Assembly: GCA_030432635.1 (NCBI GenBank) | Contig: JAUIMB010000006.1 | Location: forward strand, 1 to 64,000 | DNA: 64,000 nt | DNA from: Bacteroidia bacterium | GTDB taxonomy: Bacteria > Bacteroidota > Bacteroidia > Flavobacteriales > Flavobacteriaceae | Direction: 5' to 3' | Part shown: piece by piece, positions 9,386 through 17,434 of the stretch | Position numbering within the stretch: position 1 is the first letter of the stretch | Layout: the number at the start of each line of letters is the position of its first letter | The notes under the pieces: model-generated | What the model was told of the DNA's origin: nothing | The model's input: only the letters and a program-made list of their open reading frames with translations | The model's database searches: none | Position numbers and translations under genes: made by a program

Positions 9386-11881
9386 ATGAAAACCATTGAT
9401 TTAGCCATAGATTTAGGAACTACCAATAGTCTTATTGCAAAATATGACAACGGAAATGTAAAGATCTACAATAACCCGTTGGGTTTAAAACAAACATTGC
9501 CTTCTTGTATCGCTTTCCGTGGAAATCGAACGGTCATTGGAGATAAAGCTCTTGATTATCTTGAAAAAGACGCTGAAAATATCTGCATGCTGTTCAAGCG
9601 GAAAATGGGTACACAAGATACCTTTCATATTCCTGCAATCGATAAGGAACGCTCTCCAATAGAATTGTCATCCTACATTTTAAAGGAACTGAAAAACTTT
9701 GTCAACGATCAGGAAGTCATGAATGCTGTGGTCATTACCATTCCAGCATCCTTTGATACCATACAATCCAATGCGACCAAAAAGGCTGGATATATGGCAG
9801 GTTTTAAGGAAGTTGTATTGCTTCAGGAACCTATTGCAGCCTGTTTGGCATTTGCGAATACGTCAAATATTGATATTTCTGAAAAACAAAACTGGATCGT
9901 ATACGATTTTGGAGGTGGTACATTTGACGTGGCCTTGGTTGAAGTCAATGATCGTGAATTGAAAGTCAAGGATAATTTAGGTGACAATTATCTAGGAGGA
10001 GCCGATTTTGACAATCTCATTGTTGAGAAATTGATAGTTCCGTTTATTGAAGAGAAATTAGGGTTACGCAATCTTTGGAAGGATTTAAAGTCTAAATCAT
10101 CAAGTTTCAAGGGACTTTATTTTGAACTTTTGAAAATTGCTGAAGAAGCAAAAAAAGAACTTTCTCACTATGAAGAGACCGAAATAGAGTTAGATATCGA
10201 TATCAATGGAGCGAACTTTTATGAGCAATTGCCTGTAAAACGTGAACATTTTGAAAGCCTGATTCAGCCAAAGGTCGAAGAGACCATCAACTTCATTCAA
10301 GATGTTATTAAGAATAATCAATTACTCAATTCGCAAATCACACGTGTGGTGCTCATTGGTGGCAGTACTTATGTGCCATTGATTAGACAACGCATATCTG
10401 AAGCCATAGGTGTTGAAGTTAATTCAAGCATAGATCCAACTTCGGCAGTGGTTTTAGGCGCAGCGTATTATGCTGGCTCTAAACCCATGACTGTTTCCGA
10501 AGAGGTTAAGACAGAAACATCAGATGATGCTGATAAAACGATTGGATGTAAATTTTTTTATGAGCAAAACACAAGGGATACGGAAGAGTTGATTACGGCT
10601 AAGGTCAATTCTGAAGTAGCGCATAGTTTCAGGATTATGAGGATGGATGGTGGTTATGATTCGGGAGTAAAACAAATCACTGATCATTCATTTTCAGAGT
10701 TTGTGCCCTTGCTCGAAGGACGATTGAACCAGTTTAAAATCCAGATCTTGAATTCAGATTTGGATGTGCTCAAGAGCATAGATTCTGTAGCCATCAACCA
10801 AGGAAGCTATAACGTTCAAGGGCAACCGCTTCCTAATGATATTTGTATGGAAGTCGATGATTTGGACGCATCTACAACACGACTGGAAAAAGTGTTTTCC
10901 AAAGGAAGTATACTTCCGCTTAAAAAGAAAATTTACAAAACGGCTTCGAAAACCATTTTGAAACAGTCCAATTCCAACTTGATTATCAATATTATCGAAG
11001 GGAAATCCAAAGGCTTGCCGAGTTCTGGATTAAGTATAGGGTATATTGAAATTTCGGGTAAGGATTTGGAGGAGGATCTAATAAAAGGAACAGACATAGA
11101 AATTGAAATTGAAATCAGTGAGTCAAGGGACTTAAAGATCAATATCTTTTTACAAAGTTGTGACCAAGAATTTGAGAACGTTTTTAGTGAATCTGAGCGA
11201 TCTATCAGTATCAATAAGATTAATATGGAGATCAATACTGTTTTGGGTGACGTTGAAAGTTTGATTAGGGAAACCAATGATGAAGAAAACTTTGAATATT
11301 CGCATCAATTGGAAACCATTCGAGTAGGACTCATTGAAACACAAATTGCGGCATCACTCATTAACGAGGATGATATCTCTGATGCCAAGTTTCAGTTGGA
11401 TGATAAAAAGCGAAAGTTGATTCAGGATTTTGATGACCTCACTCGAAACAAGTTGATTGCCCAGGAAATCGAGACATATAATGATACCAAGACATCTTTG
11501 GAGTATCGTTTAAACCAAGATGAAAATGAACGATTTCGGGACAAATATGCGAGAATCATCAAGAATGAACGTGAAGTTATCAATTCTGGAAATAAATATT
11601 TGATTCGGTCAAAAATTAAGGAACTTGATGAGCTGTACGATGCTATCATTCAATCAAGCGATGAAAACTTTATCAGTTATTTTTTGCATTTAAAATTTGT
11701 GACCAATTTTTCCAACCAACGCAAAGCCGACAAGTTGTTTAAACAAGGTGACGAAGCCATTGATAAAAAAGACTATAAATCGTTGCGCTATATTGTCTAC
11801 GGATTGTCTGCGCTACTTCCAGATTATGAAAAGGAACGGCAGAAAAAATTCAAGGACGATAGCAGAACAGGTCTCGGCTAG
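9386..11881 (+). CDS. Divergent long Hsp70-family chaperone
   Basis: 831 aa, against about 640 for DnaK. The ATPase domain (about residues 1-365) has all three Hsp70 signatures: IDLGTTNS at 8-15, IVYDFGGGTFDVAL near 171-184 and VVLIGGSTYVPLIRQRI near 320-336. DnaK's conserved DVTPLSLG linker is absent; an extra segment of about 100 residues follows (about 370-490). A recognisable beta-type substrate domain comes next (KGSILPLKKK, then IIEGKS and KGTDIEIEIEISESRDL, about 500-615), then a long charged helical tail (about 640-831). There is no EEVD or other terminal tag. This is not the housekeeping DnaK; a partner role with the adjacent GrpE-like protein is inferred. Its stop codon interlocks with that of the convergent membrane protein gene. 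Confidence 0.88.
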   Translation: MKTIDLAIDLGTTNSLIAKYDNGNVKIYNNPLGLKQTLPSCIAFRGNRTVIGDKALDYLEKDAENICMLFKRKMGTQDTFHIPAIDKERSPIELSSYILKELKNFVNDQEVMNAVVITIPASFDTIQSNATKKAGYMAGFKEVVLLQEPIAACLAFANTSNIDISEKQNWIVYDFGGGTFDVALVEVNDRELKVKDNLGDNYLGGADFDNLIVEKLIVPFIEEKLGLRNLWKDLKSKSSSFKGLYFELLKIAEEAKKELSHYEETEIELDIDINGANFYEQLPVKREHFESLIQPKVEETINFIQDVIKNNQLLNSQITRVVLIGGSTYVPLIRQRISEAIGVEVNSSIDPTSAVVLGAAYYAGSKPMTVSEEVKTETSDDADKTIGCKFFYEQNTRDTEELITAKVNSEVAHSFRIMRMDGGYDSGVKQITDHSFSEFVPLLEGRLNQFKIQILNSDLDVLKSIDSVAINQGSYNVQGQPLPNDICMEVDDLDASTTRLEKVFSKGSILPLKKKIYKTASKTILKQSNSNLIINIIEGKSKGLPSSGLSIGYIEISGKDLEEDLIKGTDIEIEIEISESRDLKINIFLQSCDQEFENVFSESERSISINKINMEINTVLGDVESLIRETNDEENFEYSHQLETIRVGLIETQIAASLINEDDISDAKFQLDDKKRKLIQDFDDLTRNKLIAQEIETYNDTKTSLEYRLNQDENERFRDKYARIIKNEREVINSGNKYLIRSKIKELDELYDAIIQSSDENFISYFLHLKFVTNFSNQRKADKLFKQGDEAIDKKDYKSLRYIVYGLSALLPDYEKERQKKFKDDSRTGLG

Positions 11882-13518
11882 TTGCGAAATTTTCTGTTGT
11901 AATAGTCAGTGTATAAATCGTTAATCTTGATGGTGTAAAGTTCAAGGTTTTTAGAGGTTAGTTTTTCCTTTCTTTTCTTATTGACAATCACCTTGTCGGA
12001 AGAACTACTGTTGACTTTAATGATCTCATCACTAAATGGATGAATGGTGATTGCTTTGGGTACTGAGGTGTCAAAGCATTTAATTTGGAACATGTTCGTA
12101 AGATCAGTATTGCGCTTAAAATGCGAAAACTTACTTGTTACAAAATCCTTACCTGTATAAAATACCAAGGAATCATTAGCTATAACCTTAATTAAGGCTG
12201 TTTCGTTTTTGGGAATGTACAAGGACTCATCAATGCCTTTCTTGAACCTAAAAACAATAAGATCTTGCTGACTTTCATTTTCGAGTTTTAGAAATGTATT
12301 GTCAGACATGTCTTTGGTTGTAGGGATCTCATTAAAGGTTTTTGGGTAAGGGTTCGAAAACGGAATGAGCTTTGTTGCGGACACTTCATTTGAAGTCTTG
12401 CGTTCAACTTTGCGCTTAAGCGTATAGATAAATCTTATATGATTAGCCGATTTAAACCGATTGTCGTTTTCTGTTGGTTCGGTATCTTCACTTTCATTAT
12501 CAGTAGACTCGATGACAGTTTCCTCAATGTCGGGAAAGTTATTTTGCTCACTTTCCGTTTTTAAACTATCGATGATACGCTGCATTTGCTCACTGTATTG
12601 AAATGTTGTATCACCAGCTCGAATGTATTCGTAGTCAGAGCTACTAGAGCTCTTACTTATCCAAAATATAACCCTAATCACGATCATGATAATAATGAAA
12701 ACACTCCAGCCACTATAACCAGAACCTGTTTTTCTGGTTGAACTTGAAGTATATGTATACTCTCTTGCTATACTGGCATTAGACTCAAACAACTGTTCCA
12801 AAAAAACATTGGACGTGTCGAGATTTGAAAAAGCGACCATAGCCTTAGCCATAAACCTAAAGGCATAATTGTTGACGTTTTTTCGTTTGGCATTATAAAT
12901 ATCGATGACTTCAGAATTAAGTTCCTGAATCTCTTCGTTAAAACAGTCTGGATATTCATTCAGGCAGTTTATAAACACCTTGTTAGTAATAAAACCCACA
13001 GAAGATAATTGCTCCTTGTATCGACCTTCCCTTAGGTACACGGTAGCATAATTTAATCGTGCCTTAAAGAAATTTATAACCAATTGATTGATTTCTTCCG
13101 TAAATAAATAATTGTGAATCAAGACCTTTAACAATAGTACATATTTGCCTTTTTTCAACGTCTCAGACAAAAACACTTTTAGGTTTTCCTTTAAGTATGG
13201 TGAAAGAAAATATTTCAGATCCTCAAGGTTCTCAGGTTCTAATTTTTCGACATCTATTTCACCTTGTTGTATCAAATCATACCCACCAGAAATAAGCTGT
13301 TTTAACCATTTATGGTGCTCAATAAAAATATGACATTGTCTAGTACTATCATCTTGTAGTTGTTCTATGATATGTGTAATTTCACCAAGATTAGTGGCAT
13401 CACCCAACATTGCTTTTGCCTTGAGTTGCTTCTGTAGTTTGATGATGCCTTTAGAATCGATGTTGGATAGTTGATCAATATCCAATCCTAATTGATCTAT
13501 AAATGAGATGTACTTCAA
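11878..13518 (-). CDS. Single-pass membrane protein of unknown function, convergent with Hsp70
   Basis: 546 aa; not recognised. The N-terminal half (about 1-255) is helical and charged, beginning with IDQLGLDIDQLSNIDSKG and a basic helix QKQLKAKA. One transmembrane helix follows at about 272-289 (SVFIIIMIVIRVIFWI), flanked by Ser-rich linkers (SSSTRKTGSG, SKSSSSSDY). An acidic low-complexity linker (ESTDNESEDTEPTEND) leads to a C-terminal beta-like domain (about 395-546) with an ESLYIPKNETALIKV segment. The frame opens with TTG at 13516-13518; the first in-frame ATG is residue 37, but the intervening residues look structured, so I kept TTG. With no signal peptide, topology is probably N-in/C-out. 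Location suggests, but does not prove, a link to the Hsp70. Confidence 0.75.
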   Translation of the reverse strand: MKYISFIDQLGLDIDQLSNIDSKGIIKLQKQLKAKAMLGDATNLGEITHIIEQLQDDSTRQCHIFIEHHKWLKQLISGGYDLIQQGEIDVEKLEPENLEDLKYFLSPYLKENLKVFLSETLKKGKYVLLLKVLIHNYLFTEEINQLVINFFKARLNYATVYLREGRYKEQLSSVGFITNKVFINCLNEYPDCFNEEIQELNSEVIDIYNAKRKNVNNYAFRFMAKAMVAFSNLDTSNVFLEQLFESNASIAREYTYTSSSTRKTGSGYSGWSVFIIIMIVIRVIFWISKSSSSSDYEYIRAGDTTFQYSEQMQRIIDSLKTESEQNNFPDIEETVIESTDNESEDTEPTENDNRFKSANHIRFIYTLKRKVERKTSNEVSATKLIPFSNPYPKTFNEIPTTKDMSDNTFLKLENESQQDLIVFRFKKGIDESLYIPKNETALIKVIANDSLVFYTGKDFVTSKFSHFKRNTDLTNMFQIKCFDTSVPKAITIHPFSDEIIKVNSSSSDKVIVNKKRKEKLTSKNLELYTIKINDLYTDYYNRKFRN

Positions 13519-13636
13519 TGTAATATTTTATAGGTTTCTAAAATTATCAAAATTATAATTGAACACTACTATTTAATGTGTTTTTTTGTGAGGATATAGA
13601 GACAGGAATAAATTTTATTTTTTTATTAAAAAGTTT

Positions 13637-13665
13637 TTGGGAATTAAAAAACTAGCCTATATTTG
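13637..13665 (+). promoter_or_regulatory. Promoter of tRNA-Val(TAC), TTG-N18-TATATTTG
   Basis: A full match to the flavobacterial sigma-A promoter: TTG at 13637-13639, 18-nt spacer, TATATTTG at 13658-13665, ending 14 nt before the first tRNA base. Confidence 0.75.
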
Positions 13666-13679
13666 CAATCCAATATTCA

Positions 13680-13754
13680 GGGCGCGTAGCTCAGTTGGTT
13701 CAGAGCACTTGGTTTACACCCAAGGGGTCAGGGGTTCGAATCCCTTCGCGCCCA
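13680..13754 (+). tRNA. tRNA-Val (anticodon TAC)
   Basis: Cloverleaf is readable: acceptor GGGCGCG / CGCGCCC, D-arm with AGCTCAGTTGG, anticodon stem CTTGG / CCAAG around loop TTTACAC (anticodon TAC, decoding GUA/GUG), T-arm GGGTTCGAATCCC region and discriminator A. The CCA end is not encoded. Confidence 0.95.
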
Positions 13755-13765
13755 CAAGTAAATTG

Positions 13766-13798
13766 AAAAGCAAGCACAGTCATATAGCTTGCTTTTTT
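13766..13798 (+). terminator. Rho-independent terminator of tRNA-Val(TAC)
   Basis: A 10-bp stem AAAAGCAAGC / GCTTGCTTTT with an 11-nt loop and T-run, 12 nt after the tRNA gene. Confidence 0.8.
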
Positions 13799-13892
13799 GA
13801 TTTTATGAAGTTCAATTTTCAATGCTGAAGAACGAACGGGTTAGAGATAAGACTATTTCATTCTTGTTTTGGGTTTTGAAAATTAGAAATTG

Positions 13893-13900
13893 TATTTTTG
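13893..13900 (+). promoter_or_regulatory. Putative -7 element (TATTTTTG) of tRNA-Val(GAC)
   Basis: TATTTTTG fits TAnnTTTG and ends 7 nt before the tRNA. The nearest TTG elements are at 14- or 26-nt spacing, so the -33 element is unclear. Confidence 0.5.
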
Positions 13901-13907
13901 GAACATT

Positions 13908-13982
13908 GGGTCATTAACTCAGTTGGTTTAGAGTGTTACCTTGACAGGGTAGAAGTCACTGGTTCGAATCCAGTATGACCCA
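13908..13982 (+). tRNA. tRNA-Val (anticodon GAC)
   Basis: Acceptor GGGTCAT / ATGACCC, D-arm AACTCAGTTGG, anticodon stem TTACC / GGTAG enclosing TTGACAG (anticodon GAC, reading GUC/GUU), T-arm CTGGTTCGAATCCAG, discriminator A, no encoded CCA. Together with the neighbouring TAC isoacceptor it covers all four valine codons. Confidence 0.93.
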
Positions 13983-13991
13983 CATCATCAC

Positions 13992-14025
13992 AATCCTGAT
14001 TTACATTAGTAAATCAGGATTTTTT
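13992..14025 (+). terminator. Rho-independent terminator of tRNA-Val(GAC)
   Basis: Perfect 13-bp stem AATCCTGATTTAC / GTAAATCAGGATT with an ATTA loop and a T-run, 10 nt after the tRNA. Confidence 0.85.
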
Positions 14026-14069
14026 GTTTTAGGATCCAAATTTTTTATATGGAGGGAAGGCTTGACGTA

Positions 14070-15347
14070 TTATAACAAATCTAGAACACGCTCTAGAGCC
14101 ATTCCTCGAGACCCTTTGATAAGAAACATGTTGTTTTCGAACTGGAAAGTGTTGAAGTTCTCCTTGAAGTCCTTAAAAGACCTAAAACATAATGTTGAAT
14201 CTGGTACTTGAGTGTTGTAAAAGTGCTCTCCAATTAAAATCACTTGTTCTAATTTGAGAGTGTTAGCGAAATCAGCGATAGATTGGTGTTCATTTACAGC
14301 TTCTTTTCCAAGTTCAAACATATCACCTAAGATGACAACCTTGTTAGATTGTTTTAATTGGTTAAAATTTGACAGGGCAGCTACCATACTTGTGGGATTG
14401 GCATTATAGGCATCTAAAACAATCTGATGTCCATTTTTTTCTATGATTTGCGAACGGTTGTTATTTGGTATATAAGACTCAATGGCTGAAGCTATTAGGT
14501 CATCACTAATTCCAAAATGTTGCCCAATTGCAATTGCCGTGCATATATTATTAAAATTGTAGGCTCCAGTGAGATGAGAATTTATTTGATGTTGGTTGAC
14601 TTTAAGTGATACATAAGGCTGCGAATCTAACAACTCCATGCTAGCACCATAGGTTATAGCATTGTCGTAATTTCCCACCTGTTTTAGTTGTTGTGGATCA
14701 TTCTCGTTAACAAATATTGATTTACCATGTGTTTTAAGATGGGTATACATTTCAGATTTGCCTTTAATCACACCTTCAATTCCACCAAAACCTTCAAGAT
14801 GGGCCTTACCAAAATTGGTGACCAAACCATAGTCAGGAAAAGCAATATTTGTTAGAAACTCAATTTCCTTTTGGTGATTAGCTCCCATTTCCACGATTCC
14901 GAATTCAGTGTCTGTATCCATTTTTAAAAGCGTAAGTGGAACACCAATATGGTTATTAAGATTTCCAAAAGTCGCCGAAGTTTTAAATGTTTTGGAAAGT
15001 ACACAATTGATTAGCTCCTTTGTGGTTGTTTTTCCATTACTTCCAGTAAGTGCCAAAATAGGCATATTGAGACGCTTTCTATGGAATGTTGCTAATTGCT
15101 GTAAGGCATGAAGTACATTGTCCACTAGGAGGTATTGTTCGTTTTTTTTGTACTTAACTTCATCAATGACAACAAATGAAGCACCGAGTTCAAGAGCGTT
15201 GTCGGCAAATGTGTTTCCGTTGAAATTTTCACCCTTTAAGGCAAAAAAAAGCGCATTTTTCTCAATTTTTCTAGTGTCAGTACTTACTGAAGAACATTTC
15301 AAGAAATAGTCATAAAGTTGGTTTATGGTCATGGAAATATAGGTCAT
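14070..15347 (-). CDS. murF: UDP-N-acetylmuramoyl-tripeptide--D-alanyl-D-alanine ligase
   Basis: 425 aa. MurF adds D-Ala-D-Ala to UDP-MurNAc-tripeptide, the last cytoplasmic step of peptidoglycan precursor synthesis. Motifs are STDTRKI (UDP-binding N-domain, about residue 20), FALKGENFNGNTF, the ATP loop LALTGSNGKTTTKEL (about 97-111), VEMGANHQKEI and DAYNANPTSM (about 314-323). The ORF opens at ATG 15347, but a second ATG five codons on (15332, MTINQLYDYF) is more like MurF N-termini. The first ATG directly abuts the T-tract of the gldJ terminator, which also favours the downstream start. Confidence 0.95.
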   Translation of the reverse strand: MTYISMTINQLYDYFLKCSSVSTDTRKIEKNALFFALKGENFNGNTFADNALELGASFVVIDEVKYKKNEQYLLVDNVLHALQQLATFHRKRLNMPILALTGSNGKTTTKELINCVLSKTFKTSATFGNLNNHIGVPLTLLKMDTDTEFGIVEMGANHQKEIEFLTNIAFPDYGLVTNFGKAHLEGFGGIEGVIKGKSEMYTHLKTHGKSIFVNENDPQQLKQVGNYDNAITYGASMELLDSQPYVSLKVNQHQINSHLTGAYNFNNICTAIAIGQHFGISDDLIASAIESYIPNNNRSQIIEKNGHQIVLDAYNANPTSMVAALSNFNQLKQSNKVVILGDMFELGKEAVNEHQSIADFANTLKLEQVILIGEHFYNTQVPDSTLCFRSFKDFKENFNTFQFENNMFLIKGSRGMALERVLDLL

Positions 15348-15384
15348 AAAAAAGTCCTAATCATAAAGTTAATGACTAGGACTT
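15348..15384 (-). terminator. gldJ terminator abutting murF
   Basis: Read on the minus strand: AAGTCCTAGTCAT, 7-nt loop, ATGATTAGGACTT, then T-run; a 13-bp stem with one mismatch. The T-tract ends at the base before the murF ORF's first ATG. Confidence 0.7.
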
Positions 15385-15408
15385 AAAAGTTCTTCTTTTT
15401 TATAGAAA

Positions 15409-17109
15409 TTAGTTTCTTTTCTTTCCTCCACCTTGAGACTTAGATCCAACTCTTGACATTGCACATCTAAATCCGATATAATCCGTTGCCATATCTTGTG
15501 GGAAGTATCTACGTTGTGCAGGGTCTAACCAATAGGCTCTATCTTTCCAAGATCCACCTTTGTAAACTCTTACATTATCATTGATAAGGGAAGTTCTGTC
15601 ATTGGATTGATCATATTCCTTTATCAAGTTACCCAATGAATCTCTATCAACATTGTGTCTTGGTGCGTTGTACATTTTTCGAGTATTGCTTTCATCATCA
15701 GTTTCCTCTTCATCAAAGCTGTCGGCATATTGACGGGAAGATCTCACGTCACCATCTCTAAAGTTTCTGTTGTCACTTTTGTCGAAGTTGGTTCTCAAAT
15801 AGGTTTCATTTTCGTCAACACCTACTTGTAAGATCTCACCTGGTAGATTTCTCGCAACGATTTGACCATTACTTAATGTGTCATATACAATTTCATCTGA
15901 GGTAACAACCTTTACGGTTCCATCTTCGTTGATGGCGTTTTTGGTATATACATTACCTCTGTAATAGTTAAAATCATTGAATTCATCATCAACAATAGGT
16001 CTGTATACATCAGCTACCCATTCAGCAACATTTCCAGACATATCATAAAGACCATAGTCATTAGGTTCGTAGGACATAACTTCTGCTGTAATATCAGCAC
16101 CATCATCAGACCAACCAGCTATTCCACCATAATCACCTTTACCTTGTTTAAAGTTTGCTAATTGATCACCTCTGGTCTTACGTTTTCCAGAACGTGTGTA
16201 TTGACCATCCCATGGATATTTTTTACGTCCTCTGTAAACGTTAAAGCTTCTCAACTCACTTAAGCCAAGCGCAGCATATTCCCATTCTGCTTCAGTTGGT
16301 AGCCTGTAATCAGGAGTAATGATACCAGATTCACGTCTAGCGTATTTATTAATGGTATCTCCAGCAGCTGTGGTTTGTACTCGACGTCTTGACCTTTCAG
16401 GATTGATAATAGAATCATTACCACCATAGGTCAAGGTAGGCGCATTAATATAAGTGTCAACATTAAAGTTACTATCAGCAGATGACATGAGGTGCGTGTC
16501 TCTTTCTAGGTAACCAGCGTTTTGCAAGTCCATTTCAGCAACTCTATCCGTTCTCCAATTTGCAAACTCTACTGCCTGAATCCAGCTTACTCCAACAACT
16601 GGGTATTCACCGTAGCCTGGATGACGCAAATAGTTTTCGGTCATCATTTCGGCATAACCCAAACGGTTTCTCCAAACTAAAGTGTCTGGAAGTGCACCTT
16701 CATAAATTAATCTGAAGTTTTCTTCTTCTGGCGGATACGTTCTTTTAATCCAATCCAGGTATTCTGTATACATTTTATTGGTGACTTCAGTTTCATCCAT
16801 GTAAAATGACTGAACATGTTGTTGATTTGGCGAATTGTTCCAATCATGCATCACATCGTCCTGTACTTTTCCCATGGTAAATGTACCACCTTCAATAAAA
16901 ACCAATCCAGGACCAGTTTTCTGTTCTTGAAATTTGTCATTGTATTGAAAACCACCATTTTTATCGTTGATTTTCCATCCTGTAGCTCGAGAAGTATTCT
17001 TCGACGAAGAATTTTTGTTACAGCTAACAATTGTTAAAGATACTACTAGGGCTAATAGAATCTTCAGATTTAAGACGTTTTTCATATCCATACTTTTAAG
17101 TAAGCTCAT
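15409..17109 (-). CDS. gldJ: Gliding motility lipoprotein GldJ
   Basis: 566 aa. GldJ is an outer-membrane-associated lipoprotein needed for flavobacterial gliding and T9SS function. After the lipoprotein signal (LLALVVSLTIVSC, lipid-attached Cys about residue 30 of the ORF) comes a formylglycine-generating-enzyme-like fold. Its landmarks are FIEGGTFTMG (about 70-79), DETEVTNKMY, VVGVSWIQAVEFANWR (about 172-187), YRLPTEAEWEYAA (about 271-283), GLYDMSGNVAEWVADVY (about 352-368) and the terminal KGGSWKDRAYWL ... YIGFRCAM. The ORF opens with MSLLKSMDMKNV; the third Met (17085) gives a compact signal peptide and may be the real start. It is divergent from porU. The synteny gldJ-porU-porV supports the call. 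Confidence 0.93.
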   Translation of the reverse strand: MSLLKSMDMKNVLNLKILLALVVSLTIVSCNKNSSSKNTSRATGWKINDKNGGFQYNDKFQEQKTGPGLVFIEGGTFTMGKVQDDVMHDWNNSPNQQHVQSFYMDETEVTNKMYTEYLDWIKRTYPPEEENFRLIYEGALPDTLVWRNRLGYAEMMTENYLRHPGYGEYPVVGVSWIQAVEFANWRTDRVAEMDLQNAGYLERDTHLMSSADSNFNVDTYINAPTLTYGGNDSIINPERSRRRVQTTAAGDTINKYARRESGIITPDYRLPTEAEWEYAALGLSELRSFNVYRGRKKYPWDGQYTRSGKRKTRGDQLANFKQGKGDYGGIAGWSDDGADITAEVMSYEPNDYGLYDMSGNVAEWVADVYRPIVDDEFNDFNYYRGNVYTKNAINEDGTVKVVTSDEIVYDTLSNGQIVARNLPGEILQVGVDENETYLRTNFDKSDNRNFRDGDVRSSRQYADSFDEEETDDESNTRKMYNAPRHNVDRDSLGNLIKEYDQSNDRTSLINDNVRVYKGGSWKDRAYWLDPAQRRYFPQDMATDYIGFRCAMSRVGSKSQGGGKKRN

Positions 17110-17259
17110 TTAATTTTAGACACGCAATATAATAATTAAAGGTAAACTGACAATATTTTTTGCCGATTTCATGCAAAAAAAGTTGCATTTCATCCTCTTT
17201 TTTATACACAACAACGGATTTTTAGTCACTTTATCGGTATATTTTGACTTTAATAACGA

Positions 17260-17289
17260 TTGATAAAATGAATTATTGTTGTAATTTTG
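17260..17289 (+). promoter_or_regulatory. porU promoter, TTG-N19-TAATTTTG
   Basis: In the 325-bp divergent gldJ/porU spacer, TTG (17260-17262) and TAATTTTG (17282-17289) are separated by 19 nt, the ideal flavobacterial spacing. The 5' leader of porU would be about 140 nt. I see no strong element for gldJ in the rest of the spacer. Confidence 0.65.
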
Positions 17290-17434
17290 AATAAAAAATT
17301 GAGACTCTATAATATCACGGATTTGTATGCGTTAAATGATTGTGAAAATTCATTTAAAGGCATTGGTATGCTCAAGCCGATTAATATATGAGTAATAGTG
17401 TGATTTTTATCAAGGCTTTTGAAATTTTTGTTTA

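Noticed and set aside
9386-11881. Annotating the Hsp70 as the housekeeping DnaK
   Set aside because: It is about 190 residues longer, lacks the DnaK linker motif and has no dnaJ or canonical grpE neighbour.
13637-13828. 63-aa ORF across tRNA-Val(TAC)
   Set aside because: Runs through a complete tRNA gene and its terminator.
13908-13982. Reading of the second tRNA as tRNA-Asp
   Set aside because: The loop TTGACAG gives anticodon GAC at positions 34-36 (Val); Asp would need GTC.
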